Below the pieces are notes generated by a model. That model did not search any database. It was not told where the DNA came from and worked only from the letters and a program-made list of their open reading frames with translations. DNA of 9,277 nucleotides. Source: Nitrospinae bacterium RIFCSPLOWO2_12_FULL_45_22 (GTDB lineage: Bacteria > 2-12-FULL-45-22). Both the position numbers and the translations under genes were made by a program. The stretch covers positions 1 through 9,277 of the forward strand of contig MHDQ01000071.1 in NCBI GenBank assembly GCA_001803565.1, in the 5' to 3' direction. Shown piece by piece: positions 5,911 to 9,277 of the stretch (positions are counted from its first letter, which is position 1; each line of letters starts with the position of its first letter).

Positions 5911-6834
5911 ATGAAAAACAAAAATAACGCCCTAATGGCTACAAGAGATAAAGAGAGGCCCCCGGCCATAGATTATTACCGCAACCTCTGGGCCAATATC
6001 CGGTTTAGTCGGATGGAAGGCCCCCTCAAGACCATACTGGTTACCAGCAGCATGGATGGGGAGGGGAAATCTACCCTGCTGGCTAATCTCGGCATGGTGA
6101 TAGCCCAGGCCGGCAAGCGTGTACTCCTGCTCGATACCGACCTGCGCGCTCCCGATCTCCACAAGCTTTTCCGTGTGAAGAGAGAACCCGGGATTACCGG
6201 GACCTTAAGGGATATCTTTGAGAGAGAGATAAAAAATGGCCTGTTCGAAGAGATTAGTCCGGCTGAGTACTTAAGGATCCTCAAACTCCAGGCCAGGACC
6301 GGCTATCTTACCTTTGAAAGCAATGACGAGTCCCTCACCCTGACCCTTGACCGGGGAACAGTAGTCGATACCTCATGGCAGAACAGGCCTTTGACCAGGA
6401 GGCTCGGTAACCTCCTGCTCAGGGACGGCAAGATAACCGGGGAACAACTTCAAGAGGCCCTTAACCGGCAGGATCAAAACAATAGTTCCTTGCCCCTGGG
6501 CCATATCATGATCAAGCTCGGCTATATCGCGCCCGCTGACATAAAAGGCCCATGCCAACACCAGATAAGCGAGGCTATTACCTATCTAATGCGCTGGCGT
6601 GAAGGAAGATTCTATTTTCAAGAAGGAGAAGATGTAACTTATGAAAAGGAAGTCATAAACCTCTTAACCGATCCGGACCCTTTCTCCCCGATGATAGAAC
6701 CCATGGCAGGCGGCCCTTATATAGAGACCAGTCTTTCCAGGGTAATACAGCCGACTATTATAGACAATCTCTGGGTTATGCCCAGTGGCCCCCTCCCACC
6801 CAACCCCACTGCCATACTGGAATCAGCAGGATGA
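5911..6834 (+). CDS. BY-kinase N-terminal half with inserted PATAN/DUF4388 and MshEN-like module
   Basis: Residues 17-104 are the front of a CpsD/CapB-type tyrosine kinase: lead helix (AIDYYRNLWANIRFSR), Walker A (SSMDGEGKST, 46-55), Walker A' (VLLLDTDLRAPDLH, 71-84) and PGITGTLRD. Residues 281-303 (IIDNLWVMPSGPLPPNP) are again kinase. Between them, residues 111-250 form an unusual insert. It starts PATAN/DUF4388-like (LRILKLQARTGYLTFES, LTLTLDRGTVVDT), holds two 24-residue MshEN-type motifs (164-187, RLGNLLLRDGKITGEQLQEA; 195-218, PLGHIMIKLGYIAPADI) and returns to PATAN (ITYLMRWREGRFYFQEGE). MshEN motifs in other proteins bind c-di-GMP; binding here is inferred. Walker B and the tyrosine tail are on the next ORF, which overlaps by ATGA. 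The ATG follows AGGA at the end of the chain-length gene, 10 bases away. The kinase would phosphorylate its own tail to control EPS assembly. Confidence 0.8.
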   Translation: MKNKNNALMATRDKERPPAIDYYRNLWANIRFSRMEGPLKTILVTSSMDGEGKSTLLANLGMVIAQAGKRVLLLDTDLRAPDLHKLFRVKREPGITGTLRDIFEREIKNGLFEEISPAEYLRILKLQARTGYLTFESNDESLTLTLDRGTVVDTSWQNRPLTRRLGNLLLRDGKITGEQLQEALNRQDQNNSSLPLGHIMIKLGYIAPADIKGPCQHQISEAITYLMRWREGRFYFQEGEDVTYEKEVINLLTDPDPFSPMIEPMAGGPYIETSLSRVIQPTIIDNLWVMPSGPLPPNPTAILESAG

Positions 6835-7121
6835 AGGAATTCTTACGGCTGCTGCGGGCACGGTTTGATATGGTCCTGCTCGACTCACCGCCCGTTATGG
6901 CGGTAGCCGATGCCAGTATTCTGTCTAGCCTGGTTGACGGTGTGATCCTGGTAGTACGTTCCGGTCTTTATCCCCGCAAGGTAATAAAAGATGCCAGGGA
7001 GCATCTGGAAGCAACCGGTGCCCGGCTCCTGGGCGTTGTTCTGAACGACATAAGCAGTAAAGATGGCGGGTATTATGTCCGTTATCCCTCCAGGTATTAT
7101 AAAAAAGAATCCGCCGTTTAG
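6831..7121 (+). CDS. BY-kinase C-terminal half: Walker B and tyrosine cluster
   Basis: These 96 residues continue the kinase fold: helix (MKEFLRLLRARFD), Walker B (MVLLDSPPVMAVADA, residues 14-28), then VDGVILVVRSG, a helical segment (VIKDAREHLEATG), RLLGVVLNDI, and a tyrosine-rich end with Y81, Y82, Y85, Y89 and Y90. That end is the autophosphorylation cluster typical of BY-kinases. ATG 6831 sits in an ATGA overlap with the TGA of the previous ORF, and no strong ribosome site precedes it, so expression would depend on translational coupling or on frameshifting. Nearly the whole family has both halves in one chain, and the join here (ILESAG then MKEF) is contiguous with a normal kinase lacking about one residue. 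One lost base, a real split kinase, or a sequencing error are all possible. Downstream there is no clear terminator. Confidence 0.8.
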   Translation: MKEFLRLLRARFDMVLLDSPPVMAVADASILSSLVDGVILVVRSGLYPRKVIKDAREHLEATGARLLGVVLNDISSKDGGYYVRYPSRYYKKESAV

Positions 7122-7185
7122 CAGAATAGGATCCCCATACCTGAAATCAAGGGAGGCCATCGCCTTCATGGGTTCTTATACCCGT

Positions 7186-7204
7186 CCTGAGCATAGCCGA
7201 AGGG
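7186..7204. repeat. Dispersed repeat core CCTGAGCATAGCCGAAGGG
   Basis: This resembles the widely seen 'cctgagcgtagccgaaggg' type intergenic repeat found in many environmental bacterial genomes (recalled, not searched). It is the clearest item in the stretch from 7122 to 7275, where I see no gene; open frames there are shadows. A weak GGGC-GGC-GCCC hairpin (7225-7235) follows but has no adjoining T-run. Confidence 0.45.
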
Positions 7205-7275
7205 ACCGTCGCAATAACGCATGGGGGCGGCGCCCAGATGCCAGGACAGGATTATTGCTAATTATTTTTTGATAG

Positions 7276-7365
7276 CGTAGAATAAAACCAAAAGAGGTAA
7301 TAACCGATCTGCCTAAAAAGTTTCAAAAATGGGTTATCTCTGAAAAGCACCGTGGAACACATTAA
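7276..7365 (+). other. Short coding-looking fragment of unknown origin
   Basis: After TAG at 7273 a 29-codon frame reads RIKPKEVITDLPKKFQKWVI and then SEKHRGTH before TAA at 7363. It has a protein-like composition (amphipathic, Lys/Pro/Trp) but no start codon or ribosome site, so it may be the 3' end of a lost gene. I do not recognise it. The rest of 7366-7400 shows nothing. Confidence 0.25.
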
Positions 7366-7401
7366 TCTTACTAGATCCCCGGAGGGTAAACTGCATAAGC
7401 G

Positions 7402-7632
7402 CTAACTTAATTTAACAGTCTGATTAAAACAAGTATTAAATATTGAATATCGAACAAGGAATTTCGAATTATGAAGTTTTTTGGGAGCAGGTGACGTACC
7501 GCAACGAATGAGTTGCCCGGCAATGTGATTTCCAACTTTTGTCTTTGGCAAAGACTCCGCTGTGCGAATAATTCTGACGGCAAAATCTATTAAACGTTCT
7601 TCAATATCAAATATTTTGTTCTCCTTCGACAT
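7402..7632 (-). pseudogene. Truncated four-helix-bundle protein (23S intervening-sequence type)
   Basis: The first 50 residues (MSKENKIFDIEERLIDFAVR, then PKTKVGNHIAGQLIRCGTSP) match the start of the four-helix-bundle family originally described from 23S rRNA intervening sequences. Intact members are about 115-125 residues and continue after the SPAP motif with an N-x-x-E-A-rich helix. Here the frame instead enters repeat DNA (KKLHNSKFLVRYSIFN) and stops at 76 residues, so three of the four helices are missing. The ATG at 7632 is only six bases from the divergent mntA start, which leaves no room for separate promoters and implies that the mntA promoter lies inside this remnant. Family function is uncertain even for intact members. 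The loss probably came from repeat-mediated deletion. Confidence 0.7.
7445..7468. repeat. Short direct repeat at the break of the four-helix-bundle gene
   Basis: GAATATCGAA (7445-7454) and GAATTTCGAA (7459-7468) are near-identical units with a 14-bp period. They belong to an AT-rich stretch (about 7432-7482) that resembles common 'aatatcgaacaaggaatttcgaa' intergenic repeats. It directly replaces the rest of the adjacent four-helix-bundle gene on the minus strand. Confidence 0.4.
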
Positions 7633-7638
7633 TCATTG

Positions 7639-8064
7639 ATGAATATCAATACGGCGGAAATTACCCTGCTTTTGAGGACATACCCTTTTATTGCTGCGGC
7701 TTACCTATTCGGTTCAAAGGTACATGGTTCAGGTGGCCCCTTGAGTGATCTGGATATCGCGATCTTAGTAGATGAGCAAGCACCTTCTGGCATTGACCTT
7801 CTGCGGATCGAGCTCATCCTTGCCTATGAGCTCCAAAAACGTCTCAACGTGCCGGAAGTTGACCTCATCAGCCTCAATCACCAACGACTAACCTTGCAGC
7901 AGACCGTCTTGCGGACAGGACGGTTGATTTACGATGCTAACCCAAAGTACCGCATCAGGTTCACCCAAAGAGTTATTCAAGCCTACTTGGACTTGCAACC
8001 CACCTTAGAGCTGATGGGTAAATTCCACACCCGGGGCCGGCTGAGGAGGTGCGGTATCCGGTGA
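7639..8064 (+). CDS. mntA: MntA-like nucleotidyltransferase antitoxin (type VII TA)
   Basis: This 141-residue minimal nucleotidyltransferase has the MntA signature GS-x10-D-x-D: G25 S26, then D37 and D39 (SDLDIAILVDE), with a third carboxylate at D75 (EVDLISL). In characterised MntA/HepT pairs the antitoxin transfers AMP from ATP to a tyrosine of the HepT toxin and so silences its RNase. All three metal-binding acidic residues are present, so it should be active. The start chosen is ATG 7639; the TTG at 7636 is in frame but less likely. No strong ribosome site is seen. Its TGA (8062-8064) overlaps the GTG start of hepT by four bases (GTGA), the tight coupling expected of a TA operon. The C-terminal end (FHTRGRLRRCGIR) is basic. 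Confidence 0.85.
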   Translation: MNINTAEITLLLRTYPFIAAAYLFGSKVHGSGGPLSDLDIAILVDEQAPSGIDLLRIELILAYELQKRLNVPEVDLISLNHQRLTLQQTVLRTGRLIYDANPKYRIRFTQRVIQAYLDLQPTLELMGKFHTRGRLRRCGIR

Positions 8065-8486
8065 GGAAAGAAGATGTGCAGAGCAAGCTCGATATTATTC
8101 CGGAGAATCTGGAAAAACTCGCGATCCTCCGGGCCATGAGCTATGAAGAATTCAAATCCGATTTCCGCAACATCGACTCAGTCTTGCATCGCCTTCAGAC
8201 CTCCATCCAAGCCCTGGTAGATATTGGGGGTTACATAATTGCCTCACTTGGGTTACGGACTCCGAGCGCCAGTGGGGAAGTGATCGACATCTTGGTGGAG
8301 CATAGCCTCATTAAGATCGACCAAAGAGAGCGATTCATTTCGATGATCCAGTTTCGCAATCGTATCGCCTATTTCTATAACAACATTGATCTAAAGATCC
8401 TTTACCGGATCCTTCAAGATGAGCTGGTCGACATCCGCGAGCTTTATCAGACGCTCATTCAGATCATTGAAGAACACCCCGAATGA
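8061..8486 (+). CDS. hepT: HepT-like HEPN toxin with altered active site (His to Tyr)
   Basis: This 141-residue all-helical HEPN protein is of the HepT type (DVQSKLDIIPENLEKLAIL; FRNIDSVLHRLQTSIQALVD). GTG 8061 is chosen over an in-frame GTG at 8049 because GAGGAGGT (8043-8050) lies ten bases before it and because it overlaps the mntA stop. The HepT RNase motif is R-x4-H-x-Y. Here residues 99-106 read RNRIAYFY: R99 and the AMP-acceptor position Y106 are kept, but the catalytic histidine is Y104 (codon TAT, 8370-8372), one base from CAT. By family knowledge, loss of this histidine should abolish RNA cleavage, so the toxin may be inactive or repurposed. The length and the rest of the fold look intact. 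No terminator directly follows. Confidence 0.85.
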   Translation: MRKEDVQSKLDIIPENLEKLAILRAMSYEEFKSDFRNIDSVLHRLQTSIQALVDIGGYIIASLGLRTPSASGEVIDILVEHSLIKIDQRERFISMIQFRNRIAYFYNNIDLKILYRILQDELVDIRELYQTLIQIIEEHPE

Positions 8487-8688
8487 GCAAAAGCATGTTT
8501 AATGAAGCTTATATAATAGCTAATAATAGATCCCACCACTTTTTTCCGCTTCTGCCTAAAGAACCCGGGCTTATGGCAGGGCTAATATATGAACCCTTAT
8601 TCCTCACTCTTCACTTCTCTCTTGCCTGAATCCCGAGCCAATGCTAATAGATGATTGCCAGATAAAGATTTGCTCATCACAAGATGTG

Positions 8689-8736
8689 ATTGGGAATGAC
8701 ACCACTTGTGGTGTCATTCCACCTAGTTTTCCCAAT
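8689..8736. repeat. Perfect 13-bp inverted repeat between convergent genes, with outer arms
   Basis: GGAATGACACCAC (8693-8705) and GTGGTGTCATTCC (8708-8720) are perfect inverted arms with only TT between them. Outer arms ATTGGGAA (8689-8696) and TTCCCAAT (8729-8736) overlap and could compete or extend. It lies between hepT and the convergent CopG-like gene and may end transcription from both sides, though only a short TTTT (8727-8730) adjoins. A smaller ATCAC/GTGAT repeat lies just before (8676-8690). The rest of 8487-8675 has no gene; it holds AT-rich and TTCACTTCTC-like low-complexity DNA. Confidence 0.55.
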
Positions 8737-8742
8737 AAAGGT

Positions 8743-8787
8743 TGATTCGCTCTAGATCCAGGATAACTTTACCCTGCAAGCGAATCA
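8743..8787. repeat. 9-bp inverted repeat at the 3' end of the CopG-like gene
   Basis: TGATTCGCT (8743-8751) and AGCGAATCA (8779-8787) are perfect inverted arms 27 bases apart. The right arm includes the stop codon of the minus-strand gene. It might form a 3' structure on that transcript, but lacks a T-run. Confidence 0.35.
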
Positions 8788-9075
8788 CTTCGCTTCTAAG
8801 ATCTTTTCCACTTTTTCGAGAAGCCACTTATGAACTAAAGCTTGTGGAGATAGCCCCTCTTGGTCTGCAATATGCCGGATTTGTTGGCTGAGCTTCTTCT
8901 CCACCACAATAGTCTCTTCAACCTCAGTGAGCGAATCCAGAATCTGGATAGTAAGGGGTGATGCTACCTCAAAAGCGACTTCCGTGGCCTCCAAATCGGC
9001 AGTGGAATGGCTATCTAACCACTCGGCTGCTTCCTCGTAATTCTCGAATTGGGGTAGAGTTTTATGTTTTCGCAT
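8785..9075 (-). CDS. CopG-family (ribbon-helix-helix) antitoxin-like protein
   Basis: The 96-residue protein begins MRKHKTLPQFENYEEAAEWLDSHSTADL, the pattern of CopG-type antitoxins whose N-terminus has an acidic E-x-A-x-(F/W)-(W/L)-D-x-H segment. Residues about 60-90 (VVEKKLSQQIRHIADQEGLS, then LVHKWLLEKV) resemble a ribbon-helix-helix DNA-binding module: a strand, then two helices. Such antitoxins neutralise a toxin and repress their own operon. It begins six bases after the stop of the Doc-like gene, with a weak TGAGGCG ribosome site, so the two are co-transcribed. The order (toxin first, antitoxin second) is the reverse of most Phd/Doc operons, and CopG antitoxins more often pair with BrnT or RelE toxins, so the partnership is an inference. 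Confidence 0.7.
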   Translation of the reverse strand: MRKHKTLPQFENYEEAAEWLDSHSTADLEATEVAFEVASPLTIQILDSLTEVEETIVVEKKLSQQIRHIADQEGLSPQALVHKWLLEKVEKILEAK

Positions 9076-9081
9076 AGCGCC

Positions 9082-9277
9082 TCAGCCATTTCTCTCTAAG
9101 AAAAGACAGGCAGCGCCTATAGCTGTTCGCTTATTACCATCAAGGAAAGGATGGTTTCTAATAATAGAGTCCAGGAGAGCAGCCGCCTTAGAAAAGATAT
9201 CTGAATAAAGGTCTTTCCCTTCAAAAGTGGCTTGTGGCCGGGCAGCCGCTGCTTCTAATAGATGAAGGTCCCGCACT
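9082..9277 (-). CDS. Doc/Fic death-on-curing toxin, cut by the window edge and short at its C-terminus
   Basis: The visible 65 codons run off the window at 9277, so the start is unseen; the GTG at 9276-9274 is internal to the family's usual VRDLxLLE segment. The core motif HPFLDGNKRTA fits the Doc version of the Fic motif (H-P-F-x-D-(A/G)-N-K-R). Doc enzymes phosphorylate elongation factor EF-Tu and stop translation. The frame ends with TGA right after LFLERNG, whereas family members such as phage P1 Doc continue about 40 residues in helical structure. So the gene appears truncated, by a stop or an earlier deletion, and toxicity may be lost although the catalytic motif is complete. The CopG-like gene follows after six bases. 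Confidence 0.75.
   Translation of the reverse strand, partial: VRDLHLLEAAAARPQATFEGKDLYSDIFSKAAALLDSIIRNHPFLDGNKRTAIGAACLFLERNG

Noticed and set aside
7063-7272. Plus-strand 69-codon frame overlapping the end of the kinase
   Set aside because: It overlaps the tyrosine tail out of frame and then reads through a dispersed repeat; no ribosome site.
7445-7468. CRISPR-like array
   Set aside because: Only two short units 14 bp apart, no spacers and no cas genes in the window.

Overview
The window looks like a piece of a mid-GC, Gram-negative (diderm) genome, most plausibly a deltaproteobacterial/Desulfobacterota-type organism. This is inferred from a PEP-CTERM/exosortase surface-protein locus next to exopolysaccharide (EPS) export genes, from a PATAN/DUF4388 domain, and from the style of the short repeats. 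No taxonomic marker gene is present, so the assignment is soft.

Layout. (1) 1-3870: an orphan PEP-CTERM tail, a 695-residue TPR lipoprotein of the PEP-CTERM-system (PrsT-like) type, then two small secreted PEP-CTERM proteins in a probable operon closed by a hairpin. (2) 3845-4900: a small zinc-ribbon gene on the minus strand, then a degraded patch with nested palindromes, a 16-bp near-identical repeat pair and a frameshifted zinc-binding N-terminus of an IS91-type transposase. (3) 4899-7121: the 3' two-thirds of a polysaccharide chain-length determinant (PCP/GNVR) with no start codon, directly followed by a bacterial tyrosine kinase (BY-kinase). Two things about the kinase are odd. A PATAN/DUF4388-like module with two 24-residue MshEN-type (c-di-GMP-binding class) motifs sits between Walker A' and Walker B. 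The kinase is also split by an ATGA overlap, so Walker A/A' and Walker B plus the tyrosine tail are on separate ORFs. (4) 7122-9277: repeat debris, a truncated four-helix-bundle gene, an MntA/HepT (type VII) toxin-antitoxin pair whose HepT has Tyr where the catalytic His should be, then a convergent CopG-like antitoxin and a Doc/Fic toxin that runs off the window and ends early.

How it fits together. PEP-CTERM proteins are exported, processed by an exosortase (not in this window) and placed in or through an EPS matrix. The TPR lipoprotein, the chain-length determinant and the BY-kinase are the usual EPS-side partners. Here the chain-length gene has lost its 5' end beside transposon debris, so the locus may be partly decayed or rearranged. 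The right third is a cluster of small toxin-antitoxin genes, several damaged, as is typical of accessory DNA.

The strongest candidate for something undescribed is the BY-kinase with an embedded PATAN/MshEN-like sensory module, which would link a second messenger directly to EPS chain-length control. Next in interest are the HepT active-site substitution and the 16-bp repeat that accounts exactly for the transposase frameshift.
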